DNA from: Myxococcales bacterium
GTDB lineage: Bacteria; Myxococcota_A; Polyangia; Palsa-1104; SHYY01
Reading direction: 5' to 3'
Length of the DNA stretch: 64,000 nt
Assembly (NCBI GenBank): GCA_009692555.1
Contig: SHYY01000008.1
Span: 1-64,000 of the forward strand
The position numbers and the translations under genes are program-made. Positions 31,445-41,650 of this stretch are shown here, in pieces (position 1 is the stretch's first letter; each line of letters starts with the position of its first letter). Under the pieces are notes generated by a model that saw only the letters and a list, made by a program, of their open reading frames with translations, had not been told where the DNA came from and did not search any database.

Positions 31445-33643
31445 ATGCGCTATTGCACGAAATGCGTCTATCCCTCGATCTCCGCCGCGCCCCTCACCTT
31501 CGACGAGCGGGGCGTGTGCAGCGGCTGCCGGGTCGCCGAGCAGCGGAGGAAAATCGACTGGACCGAACGCGGCAAGAAGCTCGGCGAGCTGCTCGATCAA
31601 TACAAGCGCCAGGCCAAGGGCGCCCAATACGACTGCATCGTCCCGGTCTCGGGCGGCAAGGACAGCTACTACCAGACCCACCTCATCACCAAGGTCTACG
31701 GTCTCAAGCCGCTCCTCGTCACCTACCACGGCAACAACTTCCTCCCCTGCGGCCTGCGCAACCTCGACCGCATGCGCGACGTGTTCGACGTCGACCACCT
31801 CATCTTCCGCCCGAGCGTGAAGACGCTGGTCGGGCTCAATCGCTACTGCTTCAAGAAGATGGGCGATATGAACTGGCACGCCCACTGCGGCATCTTCACC
31901 TACCCCGTCCAGATCGCGGTCAAGCAGCGCGTGCCGCTGCTCATCTGGGGCGAGCACGGCTACACCGATCTCGCCGGGATGTACTCGATGAGCGACTTCA
32001 TCGAGATGACCGCCAAGTTCCGACTCGAGCACGCGCAGCGCGGCTACGACTGGTTCGACATGATCGAGGAGACCGAGACGCTGCGCGAGCAGGACCTCCT
32101 GTGGGCCAAATACCCCACCGACGACGAGCTTGACGACGTCGGCGTGCGCGGGATCTACATCGGCAATTACGTCGACTGGGAGGCCAATACCCACGCCCGC
32201 CAGATGAAAGAGATCTACGGCTGGGAGGACGCCCCCGAGCCGTTCGACCGCACCTACCGCCGCTTCTCGAACCTCGACGACATGCACGAGAACGGCATCC
32301 ACGACTACCTCAAGTACGTGAAATTCGGCTACGGCCGCGCCACCGATCACGCCTGCAAGGATATCCGCGCCGGTCTCATGACCCGCGAGCAGGGCGTGGC
32401 GATGATCCGCACATACGATCACATCAAGCCGCGCGATCTCGATCGCTGGCTCGCCTACGTCGGCATGACCGAACCGGAGTTCGATCGCATCGCCGACAGC
32501 TTCCGTGACCCGCGAGTCTGGCGCCGGGACGCGAACGACCAGTGGGCCAAGGACAACCTATGGGGAGAGGGCACGCTGCCGTCGGTCCGTGTGCCCGCTC
32601 CGGCAAAACCAACTCCGTCCAGAGGGAGCACCATGAAGGAGAGCGAAATCCGTCCCGACGAGCTGATGGCGGGCCAGCAGGCGCGCCACTCGGCCGATGT
32701 GCAAAGACTTCTGGCAAGGCGCAGCGAGTTCGTGGAGGTGCCCTGCCCGGCGTGCGGCGGCGAGCGGCGCGTCTACGCCTTCTCGAAGTACGACATCACC
32801 TTCTTCACCTGCGGCGACTGCGAGACGGTCTACGAGACGCCGCGGCCGAATCCGACCCTGCTGGCGGCCTTCTACGCCGCCTCCGAGAACTACGCCTACT
32901 GGGCGAAATACATCTTCCCGGCGTCGGAGGAGGTACGTCGCGAAAAAATCTTCAAGCCGCGCGCCGAGCGGGTGCGGCAGATCTGCGACGCGCAGGGGGT
33001 CGGCCGCGGGACGCTGCTCGAGGTGGGCGCCGGCTTCGGCACCTTCTGCGAGGAGATCACGCGGCTCAGGCGCTTCCAGCGGGTGATCGGGGTCGAGCCG
33101 ACGCCGGATCTTGCGGAGGGCTGCCGGAGGCGCGGGATCGAGGTGATCGAGAAGCCGATCGAGCAGGTCGATCCGGCCTCGCTCACCGTCGACGTGGTGG
33201 CCAGCTTCGAGGTGATCGAGCACCTCTTCGCGCCGCAGGATTTCGTGAAGAACTGCTACCGCGTGCTGAATCCGGGCGGGCTGCTGGTGCTCTCGTGCCC
33301 GAACGTGAAGGGCTTCGACGTGGCGCTCCTGCGCGAGAAATCGAGCACGGTCGATTGCGAGCACCTCAACCTCTTCCACCCCGCGTCGCTGTCGCACCTG
33401 CTGAAGCGGTCCGGCTTCGATGTCCTCGAGACCTCGACCCCCGGGCAGCTCGACGCCGAGCTGGTCCGCAAGGAGGTGCTCGCCGGCCGCTTCTCGCTCG
33501 ACGGGCGGCCGTTCCTGCAGCGGATCCTGATCGACGAATGGGAGAGCCACGCCGACTCGTTCCAGCGCTTCCTGATCGATAGCGGTCTCTCGTCGCACAT
33601 GTGGATCGTGGCCCGCAAGCGGGTCGAGGCGTCCCATGTCTAG
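31445..33643 (+). CDS. N-acetyl sugar amidotransferase (PseA/WbpG-like) fused in frame to a SAM-dependent methyltransferase
   Basis: N-term MRYCTKCVYPSISAAPLTFDERGVCSGCR...PVSGGKDSYYQTHLI; C-term from about MKESEIRPDEL (32632): ACGGERR zinc-ribbon-like, LLEVGAGFGTFCEEI, VVASFEVIEHLFAPQDFVKNCYRVLNPGGLLVLSCPN; no stop between. Confidence 0.85.
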   Translation: MRYCTKCVYPSISAAPLTFDERGVCSGCRVAEQRRKIDWTERGKKLGELLDQYKRQAKGAQYDCIVPVSGGKDSYYQTHLITKVYGLKPLLVTYHGNNFLPCGLRNLDRMRDVFDVDHLIFRPSVKTLVGLNRYCFKKMGDMNWHAHCGIFTYPVQIAVKQRVPLLIWGEHGYTDLAGMYSMSDFIEMTAKFRLEHAQRGYDWFDMIEETETLREQDLLWAKYPTDDELDDVGVRGIYIGNYVDWEANTHARQMKEIYGWEDAPEPFDRTYRRFSNLDDMHENGIHDYLKYVKFGYGRATDHACKDIRAGLMTREQGVAMIRTYDHIKPRDLDRWLAYVGMTEPEFDRIADSFRDPRVWRRDANDQWAKDNLWGEGTLPSVRVPAPAKPTPSRGSTMKESEIRPDELMAGQQARHSADVQRLLARRSEFVEVPCPACGGERRVYAFSKYDITFFTCGDCETVYETPRPNPTLLAAFYAASENYAYWAKYIFPASEEVRREKIFKPRAERVRQICDAQGVGRGTLLEVGAGFGTFCEEITRLRRFQRVIGVEPTPDLAEGCRRRGIEVIEKPIEQVDPASLTVDVVASFEVIEHLFAPQDFVKNCYRVLNPGGLLVLSCPNVKGFDVALLREKSSTVDCEHLNLFHPASLSHLLKRSGFDVLETSTPGQLDAELVRKEVLAGRFSLDGRPFLQRILIDEWESHADSFQRFLIDSGLSSHMWIVARKRVEASHV

Positions 33644-34259
33644 CCCCGACAAGCGGAGCGAGGCGGGGCGCCTGGAGGCGCTGTGGGGCGGCGAGTTCGG
33701 CGACGCCTACGTCGACCGCAACCGCGAGGCGGTCAACCTTCGCGGCCCGTTCTGGAGCGCGCTGCTCGACGAGTTTCCGGCGAAGCGGGTGCTCGAGGTG
33801 GGGTGCAACCTCGGCGGCAATCTCCGCTGGATCGCCGAAAAGATCCCGGCCGAGGAGGTCCACGGGATCGAGATCAACAAGAAGGCGCTCGCCGAGCTGC
33901 GAAAGGAGCTGCCGGTGAACGCGCTGTGGGGCCACGCCCGCGAGCTGCCGTTTCGCGACCGCTGGTTCGATCTCACCTTCACGATGGGCGTGCTGATCCA
34001 CCAGCCGCCCGAGATGCTCCCGCTGGTGATGGCGGAGATCGTCCGCTGCTCGCGGCGCTACGTGCTGTGCGGCGAGTACTTCGCGCCCGCACCGACGGAG
34101 GTGGCCTACCGCGGCGAGACCGGCGCGCTCTTCAAGCGCGACTTCGGCGGCGACTACCTGCGCCTCTTCCCCGAGCTGACCCTCCGCAAGCAGGGCTTCC
34201 TCGGCAAGGCCGAGGGCTGGGACGACGTCACCTTCTGGCTGTTCGAGAAGACCGCCTGA
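33636..34259 (+). CDS. Pseudaminic acid biosynthesis-associated methylase-like SAM methyltransferase
   Basis: RLEALWGGEFGDAYVDRN...RVLEVGCNLGGNLRWI...LTFTMGVLIHQPPEML resembles the family named for Pse-biosynthesis association. Confidence 0.8.
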   Translation: MSSPDKRSEAGRLEALWGGEFGDAYVDRNREAVNLRGPFWSALLDEFPAKRVLEVGCNLGGNLRWIAEKIPAEEVHGIEINKKALAELRKELPVNALWGHARELPFRDRWFDLTFTMGVLIHQPPEMLPLVMAEIVRCSRRYVLCGEYFAPAPTEVAYRGETGALFKRDFGGDYLRLFPELTLRKQGFLGKAEGWDDVTFWLFEKTA

Positions 34260-34272
34260 ACGGGGGGGCGTC

Positions 34273-35001
34273 ATGAAGCGCGTGGTCATCATCCAGGCGC
34301 GGATGACCTCCACGCGCCTGCCCGGGAAGGTGCTCCGCGATCTCGCGGGGCGCCCGATGCTGGCCCAGCAGATCGCGCGTCTCCGTCGCTGCCAGGCGAT
34401 CGACGCGCTCTGTCTCGCCACCACCATCAACGCCACCGACGATCCGGTGGCCGCGCTGGGCGCCGAGGAGGGCGTGACCGTCCATCGCGGCGACGAGCAC
34501 GACGTGCTCGCGCGCTACCTCGGCGCCGCCGCGCAGTGCCAGGCCGACGTGGTTGTGCGGATCACCGCCGACTGCCCGCTGATCGACCCCGCGATCCTCG
34601 ACGCGGTGGTCGCCACGCTGCTCGCCACCCCGTGCGACTACGCCTCGAACACGCTCACCCGCACCTACCCGCGCGGGCTCGACGTCGAGGCCTTCCACGT
34701 CGACGTGCTCCGTCGGATGGCCCGCCTCGCCACCTCGCCGATGGCGCGCGAGCACGTCACCTATTTTCTCCACCGCGAGCGCCCGGAGCTGTTCCTGCAC
34801 CGCGAGCTCACCGACACCACCGACAACTCCGATCTCCGCTGGACCGTCGACACCGAGGACGATCTCGCGCTCGTCCGCCGCATCTACCAGGAGGCCGGGC
34901 TGCCCGATCGCTTCGGCGCCTATCCCGATCTGGTGGCTTTGGTGCGCCGCAGCAAAGAGCTGAGCGCGCTCAACGCGCACGTCCGCCAGGCGACGCCCTG
35001 A
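34273..35001 (+). CDS. SpsF/PseF-like cytidylyltransferase family protein
   Basis: VVIIQARMTSTRLPGKVLRDLAGRPMLAQQI; VVRITADCPLIDPAILD; DLRWTVDTEDDLALV. Confidence 0.88.
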   Translation: MKRVVIIQARMTSTRLPGKVLRDLAGRPMLAQQIARLRRCQAIDALCLATTINATDDPVAALGAEEGVTVHRGDEHDVLARYLGAAAQCQADVVVRITADCPLIDPAILDAVVATLLATPCDYASNTLTRTYPRGLDVEAFHVDVLRRMARLATSPMAREHVTYFLHRERPELFLHRELTDTTDNSDLRWTVDTEDDLALVRRIYQEAGLPDRFGAYPDLVALVRRSKELSALNAHVRQATP

Positions 35002-35036
35002 GCGGGTGTATGATTCCCCTTTCCTAAGGAGATGCC

Positions 35037-35390
35037 ATGAGAGCCCGTTTTCCGATCGTTCTTCTTCCGACCGTCGCCGTCCTGGCCCTCGCCGCGTGCG
35101 GCGCCATCGAGGAGACCTCGCACTGCGACTTTCGCCCGAAGGAGTACCGCTGCCAGGAGCGCCGCACCCTGCCCACCTCCACCACCGTGTGGGAGGCCAC
35201 CTGCAAGGCGATCCCCAACAGCATCTACCGGAGCGGCGGCTGCCCGAAGGACGGCAAGATCGGCGGCTGCGATCAGTCCGCCGCGGCCAACCCGGTCTTC
35301 GACTGGTACTACGCCGACGCCACCGGGACGATCAAGACCGCCGCCGACGTGATGAAGGAGTGCGCCGGCAAGCCCTACCTCGCGCCCTGA
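35037..35390 (+). CDS. Small putative lipoprotein
   Basis: Lipobox PTVAVLALAAC; 117 aa, Cys-containing. Confidence 0.6.
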   Translation: MRARFPIVLLPTVAVLALAACGAIEETSHCDFRPKEYRCQERRTLPTSTTVWEATCKAIPNSIYRSGGCPKDGKIGGCDQSAAANPVFDWYYADATGTIKTAADVMKECAGKPYLAP

Positions 35391-35414
35391 GGTCGTGGAG
35401 AGGGGCGATCGCCG

Positions 35415-35597
35415 TCACAGCTCCGGGGGTGGCTCGATGAACTTGTCGCACTTCGGGCAGACGTAGCGCTTGCCCCAGGCGCTGCTCTCCTCCTCGAGCT
35501 TGTCGCCGCTGCAAAAGGGACAGGTCAGGTCGCTGGTGCGCCCCGCGAGGATGAGATCCATGACTTCCTGCAGCTGGGTATTGTCCGAGTGGTCCAT
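35415..35597 (-). CDS. Small zinc-ribbon protein, 60 aa
   Basis: MDHSDNTQLQEVMDLILAGRTSDLTCPFCSGDKLEEESSAWGKRYVCPKCDKFIEPPPEL. Confidence 0.55.
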   Translation of the reverse strand: MDHSDNTQLQEVMDLILAGRTSDLTCPFCSGDKLEEESSAWGKRYVCPKCDKFIEPPPEL

Positions 35598-35649
35598 GGC
35601 GCGTCTCCTTGGCTGGCCGCCGATTGTGCCACGACCGGAACGTCCATCG

Positions 35650-37749
35650 TCAAGGTCGATCCCAGGCCGTGACGAAGTGCAGCGCGCCGCTCGGGCGCGA
35701 GGTGCCGCTCGCCGACTCACCGATGTGGAGCGCCGGTGGCGGGGTGGCGAGGAAGGCATCCGGGCGGCCGGGGAAGATGTTCCCGTCGACGTGGAGCACT
35801 GTGTGGAGGTTCCCGGTCAGCGGCGCGGCAGCGCTCCACACGAGGTCGAAGAGGTGGGTCTTGTCCCACGCCAGCGGGCCGCTCCCGACGGTGCTGCCCG
35901 TACCGCCCAGGCCGCCGCTATCGAGCACCACCGCCTCGCCGCTCCCGCCCGCGCCGCGGCGCAGCGCCCGCCGATCGAGGCTTATCATCGGGGACGCCGC
36001 GTCGAGCAGGTAGCTGCCATCGACCAGCGCCGGATCGCCGGTGAACGAGAGCGCCACCCGGCCCACCGCGCCGCCGAGCAGCCGTCCACCCGGGTTGGCG
36101 AGCACCAGGCTCACCGCCCCCTGCGGCACGAACGAGCGCAGCGGCGACGGGTTCGGCACATACACCGATGGCACCGAGCCGATCTCCACCTGCGCGCCCC
36201 ACGCATCGAACTGCACCCGCGGCAGCGCCTGCGCGTCCTTCGGGTACTTCAGGGTGTCGATCTGCACCTGGATCGCGGCCGGCTTCTTGGCGTAGGTCTG
36301 GGTACACGACCAGCGCTGCCAGCGACGGGAGAGCGTGATCAGGCAGCGGCCGGGCTCGGCGTCGAGGCTGTCGGAGAGGGTGAGGTAGACCCGGTCGCCG
36401 TCCTTCTTGCCCTGGAGCCAGGTCGAGAAGGTGACCGTCAGGTTGCCCGCCAGATCGGTCGCCTGGTAGAGGTAGCCGTTCGCGGGGAGGTCGATGCTCT
36501 CGGCGGTGAGGTCGCCGCGCGGAGAGACCACCGCGTCGGCGGCGAGCGCCAGCCAGCCGGGTTTCCAGCGATCGAGCTGCTCGGTGGACCAGGCGTGGTT
36601 CGCGCCGTCCCCGCCGGTGAGCATGCCGAGGCGGCCGGGGTTCATCGTCGGGTCCGCCCCCGGGAGGTGGGCGAGCGCGAACTGCGCAGGCTGTCCGCCG
36701 CCTCCCGCGTAGCAGGCGACGCGCTCGCCCGGGCCGGAGTCGACCGAGATCACCGGGCAGAGGGTGCCGTCGTGCCGGTAGGTGAAGTCGGTGGCGCCGA
36801 CCGCCGCGGTGAAGGGGGGCTGGAAGGCGAGGTAGTTCGCGCGGTGCTCGGCGAGCGATAGAACGCGCTTGTGGAGCACCAGCTCGGCCAGGGAGCCGCG
36901 GAACTCGCCGCCCGCGCCACCGACGGTGAAGAGGTCGGTGTTGCCGAGGCCGCCGGCGATCGAGAGGTCACTTGGCGCGGGCAAGAGATCGCGGCCATCG
37001 ACGTACAGGGCGCTCTGGTTTTGCGCGCCCGGGCGGAACACGAAGGCGCAAAGGTGCCACGCCCCATCCGCGAGCAGGGCGGCGTCGCCCGCCACCGTCT
37101 TCGTGGCCACGCCGTCGCTGACCACCATCCGCGGCTGGCCCCCCACGCCGACGCAGGCGCGGTAGCCGCGGCCGGTCGGCTTGCCCTTGCCGAAGATCGG
37201 GTCGCAGCCGCCGCCGACCGGGGCGTACCCGGGTGGGACCTTCAACCACACCTCGACCGAGAGATCATCGCCCGCCACGTCGAGGAAGGCGGGGCCGGGC
37301 GCGGTCAGCCCCGGGCCGCGCAGCTCGATGCCGGAGCGGATGAAGGCGCTCGCCCCGGGCGGCGGGAGGTGGGTGAAGACCTGGCGCAGGTGCTTGCCTC
37401 CCGGGAGCGGCGAGAGGTCGTTCGCCCCCACCAGGTCCTTGATCGGGTCGTTCGCCTGATCGAAGCGGTAGTGTGCGAGCGTGGCGGGCGGGAGGTCCTT
37501 GAGGTAGGGTTGCGCGCGGTTCTGGAAGAGAGCGCTGGAGCGCGCATCCAGCGAAAAGAGGACCTTGGCACCTTGCGGCGCGCCGTCGGGCGAGGGCTGA
37601 AGCGCGCCATCGCCGTCCTCCCCGTCGCCTGCTCCACCGTCGGACAGCGCGGCAGCGAAGGGATCGATCCCCGCGATTTGAAAGGTGCAGCCCCCGAGTG
37701 CAACCAACGAGAGGAACCAGACGATGCAGCCTGCTATCCTCGCGCCCAC
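35650..37749 (-). CDS. LamG/concanavalin-A-like lipoprotein
   Basis: Lipobox FLSLVALGGC; FLDVAGDDLSVEVWLKVPP...DGAWHLCAFVFRPGAQNQSALYVDGRDL...GSLAELVLHKRVLSLAEHRANYLA. Confidence 0.7.
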   Translation of the reverse strand: MGARIAGCIVWFLSLVALGGCTFQIAGIDPFAAALSDGGAGDGEDGDGALQPSPDGAPQGAKVLFSLDARSSALFQNRAQPYLKDLPPATLAHYRFDQANDPIKDLVGANDLSPLPGGKHLRQVFTHLPPPGASAFIRSGIELRGPGLTAPGPAFLDVAGDDLSVEVWLKVPPGYAPVGGGCDPIFGKGKPTGRGYRACVGVGGQPRMVVSDGVATKTVAGDAALLADGAWHLCAFVFRPGAQNQSALYVDGRDLLPAPSDLSIAGGLGNTDLFTVGGAGGEFRGSLAELVLHKRVLSLAEHRANYLAFQPPFTAAVGATDFTYRHDGTLCPVISVDSGPGERVACYAGGGGQPAQFALAHLPGADPTMNPGRLGMLTGGDGANHAWSTEQLDRWKPGWLALAADAVVSPRGDLTAESIDLPANGYLYQATDLAGNLTVTFSTWLQGKKDGDRVYLTLSDSLDAEPGRCLITLSRRWQRWSCTQTYAKKPAAIQVQIDTLKYPKDAQALPRVQFDAWGAQVEIGSVPSVYVPNPSPLRSFVPQGAVSLVLANPGGRLLGGAVGRVALSFTGDPALVDGSYLLDAASPMISLDRRALRRGAGGSGEAVVLDSGGLGGTGSTVGSGPLAWDKTHLFDLVWSAAAPLTGNLHTVLHVDGNIFPGRPDAFLATPPPALHIGESASGTSRPSGALHFVTAWDRP

Positions 37750-37773
37750 GGCCCACTATACAATGGAAATTTC

Positions 37774-40311
37774 ATGGATGATGTGAGGGGACATCGCTCC
37801 TCCGGCGCGCTCTCCGTCGCCGAAACGCTGCTCGGCGTGGCGCTGGTCTTCGCGCCGCTCGCCCTCGGTACGGTCCAGTGGTGGTCGCTCGCCACCCTCA
37901 CGATGATCTCCTGCGCGGCGGCGCTCGCGGCGGCCCTCGCCAGACCGCGTCGCCTGCCCTGGCCGATCCTGCTCGCCTTCGCGGTCACCCTGTTCGTCGG
38001 GCTCCAGGCCCTGCCGCTACCGCCTTCGCTTCACCGCCTCCTCACGCCGCGGGCGGCCGAGCTGCTCGGCGAGCGCGCGGGGTGGTGCGCCCTCTCCCTC
38101 GATCCCGCCGCCAGCGCCCGGGAGTTTGCGCGCCTGCTCGGCCTCTCGGCCGTCCTCTTCGCCACCTCCCGCGTGGTCACCAACAGCAGCTCCGCGAAGC
38201 GCCGCCTCGGCTGGGTCCTGACCGGCATGGTGATCTTCCAGTGCGTGGCGGTGGTCGGCCACAAGGCGGTCGACACCAGCGCCATCTACGGCCTCGTCAA
38301 GGTGACCCGCCCGACGCTGGTGCTCGGCACCTTCGGCAACGGCAATCACCTCGCGGCCTACCTCACCCTGGGCATCCCGATGGTCGCCGTGCAGGCGCTC
38401 CGTACCAGCAGCGTGGCGATCCGGCGCGCGCTCTGGCTGACGGTGGCGGCGGCCTGCGGGCTGGTGGTGCTCACCCTGTCGCGCTCGGGAGTGGTCGGCC
38501 TGATCGCGGCGCTGCTGGCGCTGCGACTGCTCGCCGCGCGCGGTGGGGTGTCCGCCCGTCGCTGGTGGCCGATCGCCGCGGGCGGTGGCGTGGTGCTGGC
38601 CGTGCTCGGGCTCCTCGGGTCGCTGCTCGACGGACCGCGCGCGGGGCGCCTCGCCACGCTCCTCCACCCGTGGCGGCTCCTGAGCGAGGAGAAGGTCCAG
38701 GCGTGGCGCGATGTGCCCAGATTAATTAGAGATTTTTGGACGACCGGGGTCGGGCGGGGGGCCTTCGAGGAGATCTTCCCGAGCTATCGCGTCCACTCCG
38801 ACGGGATGACCTTCACCCACGCCGAGAACGCGCCCCTCCAGGTGCTCGCCGACCTCGGGGTGATCGTCGGCGGCCTCCTCCTCGCCGGCTGGGGGATCGC
38901 GCTCTATCAGGCCGCGCGGCGGGAGGTCTCGTCGCTGCGCACGAGCGGCGTGGCGCTGCGGACCGGAGCGGTGGCGGCGCTTTGCGGCATCACGATCCAC
39001 GAGCTCGGCGACTTCAGCCTGGACGCGGTCGGCGGCGTGGGCGTGACCGCCGCGGTGCTGTGGGGCTTCGCGGTGCCGTCGGAGGGGGTGCTGGAGAGGC
39101 CCATGCGGCCGTGGGCGCCGGTGGCCTCGCTGGGCGCCCTCGCGGCCTCGGTGTTCGCCCTCTGGTTCGGCTGGACGCACGATCTCGAGCGCGCCATCGC
39201 CGCAGTGGAGGCGCGGGCCGCCTTCCCGCAGGGCGACCTCCTGGCGCTCCTCGAACCGGCCATGCTGCGCCACCCGGCGGAGCCCTGGTTTCCCTTCATG
39301 GCGGGGGTGGATCGGGTTCGCCACCGACGGCCGCAAGAGGCGCTCCGCCACCTCAATCGCGCCCTCGCCCTCGACCCGACCGCGTGGCGGCCGCACCAGG
39401 TGATCGCCGACGCGCTATGGCAGCTCGGCAAGCCCGCGCAGGCGGTCCTCGAGTTCCGCTTCGCCTACCAGGCCTCGGGTTACAACGATCGGGTCATCGG
39501 AGCGCTTTTGGCGCGCCCCGGGCTGCGCATCGAGGACCAGCTCGGGCTCTTCGCCGGCGAAGACCAGGCGCTGCTGGCGCGCCTCGCCGATTACCTCGGC
39601 CGGGCGGGGCGCGACGACGACGCGGCGGTGGCGGCGCGCCGGCTGCTCGCGCTCCGCCCGAACGATCAACCGTCCCACCGGCTGCTCGCGAAAGCCGCCC
39701 TCAAGCACGGCCGCTTCGCCGAGGTGCTCACCGAGACCGCGCTCCTGCCGCCCGACGACGAGGAGGTCCTCACCCAGCGGACCCGGGCGCTCGATCGGCT
39801 CGGCCGTGTCGCCGAGGCCGACGAGCTGCTCAAGGAGCGGCTCGGCACCCCCAAGCTGCCGCAGACGGTGCTGCTGGTTGCCGAGCGCTGGCTGGACCGC
39901 AAGGAGCCCGAGTCGGCGCTCCAGATCCTCGCCAAGATTCCGCAGAAAGGGATGGCGCCGGCGGATCTGGGCCGCCTCCACCTCCTGCGCGGACGCGCGT
40001 TCGAGCTGCAGGGCAAGACCCGCGAAGCGATCCTCGCGCAGGTGGACGCGGCCCGGATCGATCCGACCGAGGTGAACCGCCTTGGCGTGGGCGCCGCCTA
40101 CGAGCGCGCCGGGCTGCTAAGGCCCGCCTACCTCGCCTACCGCGCCCTCGCGCACTCCACGCGCACTCCGTCGGCGGAGGTGAAGGCGCGCCTCGCCCGC
40201 CTCGAGGAGCAGGTGGGCGGCTCCGGACCGTCGCTGAGCGGCGGCTCGAGCACGGGTACGCCGGTACCAGGCATCCTGGCCGAGCCGGCGGGTGGCGACG
40301 ATGACGAGTAG
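37774..40311 (+). CDS. O-antigen ligase/polymerase family membrane protein with C-terminal TPR-like region
   Basis: Multiple TMs; VLGTFGNGNHLAAYLTLGIPM; LTLSRSGVVGLIAALLAL; FTHAENAPLQVLADLGV; C-terminal alpha-helical repeats. Start chosen at MDDVRGHRSS. Confidence 0.8.
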   Translation: MDDVRGHRSSGALSVAETLLGVALVFAPLALGTVQWWSLATLTMISCAAALAAALARPRRLPWPILLAFAVTLFVGLQALPLPPSLHRLLTPRAAELLGERAGWCALSLDPAASAREFARLLGLSAVLFATSRVVTNSSSAKRRLGWVLTGMVIFQCVAVVGHKAVDTSAIYGLVKVTRPTLVLGTFGNGNHLAAYLTLGIPMVAVQALRTSSVAIRRALWLTVAAACGLVVLTLSRSGVVGLIAALLALRLLAARGGVSARRWWPIAAGGGVVLAVLGLLGSLLDGPRAGRLATLLHPWRLLSEEKVQAWRDVPRLIRDFWTTGVGRGAFEEIFPSYRVHSDGMTFTHAENAPLQVLADLGVIVGGLLLAGWGIALYQAARREVSSLRTSGVALRTGAVAALCGITIHELGDFSLDAVGGVGVTAAVLWGFAVPSEGVLERPMRPWAPVASLGALAASVFALWFGWTHDLERAIAAVEARAAFPQGDLLALLEPAMLRHPAEPWFPFMAGVDRVRHRRPQEALRHLNRALALDPTAWRPHQVIADALWQLGKPAQAVLEFRFAYQASGYNDRVIGALLARPGLRIEDQLGLFAGEDQALLARLADYLGRAGRDDDAAVAARRLLALRPNDQPSHRLLAKAALKHGRFAEVLTETALLPPDDEEVLTQRTRALDRLGRVAEADELLKERLGTPKLPQTVLLVAERWLDRKEPESALQILAKIPQKGMAPADLGRLHLLRGRAFELQGKTREAILAQVDAARIDPTEVNRLGVGAAYERAGLLRPAYLAYRALAHSTRTPSAEVKARLARLEEQVGGSGPSLSGGSSTGTPVPGILAEPAGGDDDE

Positions 40312-40350
40312 GGGCGACGCGGCTGCGAGACCGACCGTTCGGAGCACCCG

Positions 40351-41604
40351 ATGCCGGCAAAAGTAGTTGACGTTGATCCCGGGGGCGTGGCCAGCTACGA
40401 ACCGGTGCACGCGCCCAACCAGCGACGAGAGCTTCGCATTCTTCACCTGACCACCGACTCGACGCGAGTGTCGGGAGCGGAGCAGCTCCTGATCGGCTTC
40501 GGCCAGCACGCGAGTCGCTTCGGATGGCGCCCCACCTTCGCCACGCTGCGCTCCGCAGGGCCGGTCAACCGCGCCTTCGCGGCGACCGGATGGCCCTCCC
40601 ATGGCCTCGGCCTGAACGGGTTGGCGGACGTGGCGCCGGTCCTCTTCCGGCTCTTCCGGCTGGTGCGCGCGCTGCGGCCTGATCTCGTCCACACCCATCT
40701 CCACCACGCCTCGGTGATCGGCGCGATGCTGCGCCCGCTGATCTCCGTCCCGCTCTTTCAGACGCGGCACTACAGCGACTACCTGGAGCGCTTCGGCACG
40801 CCCGTGCAGCGCACGCTCGACCGCTGGGCCGCCCGTCGCTGCGCTGGGATCGCTGCGGTGAGCGACGCGGCGCGCGGCCAGCTCGTCGAGAAGGAGGGCG
40901 TCGACCCGTCGCGGGTGACGGTGGTGGAGAACGGCGTCGACTGGGATCGGCTGGCCCGGCGCCAGGCTGCGCCCGGTCGCGCCACGCTCCGCCGCATCGG
41001 TGTGCCCGACGGGCCGCTGATCGCCTGCATGGCCTCGCTCCAGCTGCGAAAAGGGCACGCCACCCTGATCGACGCGCTGGCCCGGATTCGCCAGCGCGTG
41101 CCGGAGGTGCAGCTCGTCCTCCTGGGCGCGGGGCCCGAGGAGGCGGCGATCCGGCGCCAGGCCGATCTCCTCGGGCTCGCCGATCGGGTGCACCTGCTCG
41201 GCCACCGCGACGACGCGCACGACCTCTGCGCGGCGGCCGACGTCTACGCCCAGCCCTCGCTCGAGGAGGGGTTCGGGCTGGCGGTGATCGAGGCGATGGC
41301 GATGCGCTGCCCGGTGGTGGTCTCCGATGTCGGCGGGATGACCTCCACCGTCGAAGATGGAGTGAGCGGCCTCCGGGTCCCGCCCGGCGAGCCCGGGCCG
41401 CTCGGCGAGGCGATCACGGCGCTCCTCGTGCAACGCGAGAGAGCTGAGCGGGCCGGCGCGCTGGCCTCGGAGCGCGTTCGCTCCCGTTACTCCCTGACCG
41501 CGATGCTCGCGCGCTACGACGCCTGCTACCGCACCCTGCTCGGCGAGGCCATCGCCGCCCCGCCCGTCTCCGAGGAGGAGCCGCCATGCCGGATCGTCCA
41601 TTGA
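40351..41604 (+). CDS. Glycosyltransferase family 4-type
   Basis: RILHLTTDSTRVSGAEQLLIGFG; DLVHTHLHHAS; VTVVENGVDWDRL; PSLEEGFGLAVIEAMAMRCPVVVSDVGGM. Confidence 0.9.
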   Translation: MPAKVVDVDPGGVASYEPVHAPNQRRELRILHLTTDSTRVSGAEQLLIGFGQHASRFGWRPTFATLRSAGPVNRAFAATGWPSHGLGLNGLADVAPVLFRLFRLVRALRPDLVHTHLHHASVIGAMLRPLISVPLFQTRHYSDYLERFGTPVQRTLDRWAARRCAGIAAVSDAARGQLVEKEGVDPSRVTVVENGVDWDRLARRQAAPGRATLRRIGVPDGPLIACMASLQLRKGHATLIDALARIRQRVPEVQLVLLGAGPEEAAIRRQADLLGLADRVHLLGHRDDAHDLCAAADVYAQPSLEEGFGLAVIEAMAMRCPVVVSDVGGMTSTVEDGVSGLRVPPGEPGPLGEAITALLVQRERAERAGALASERVRSRYSLTAMLARYDACYRTLLGEAIAAPPVSEEEPPCRIVH

Positions 41605-41650
41605 ATCGCCCGCGCCTGAACCCGCGAGGCCGGGTTCGCCGCCACACGCC

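Noticed and set aside
36871-37773. N-terminal extension of the O-antigen ligase ORF
   Set aside because: Antisense to the LamG lipoprotein; membrane protein starts naturally at MDDVRGHRSS.
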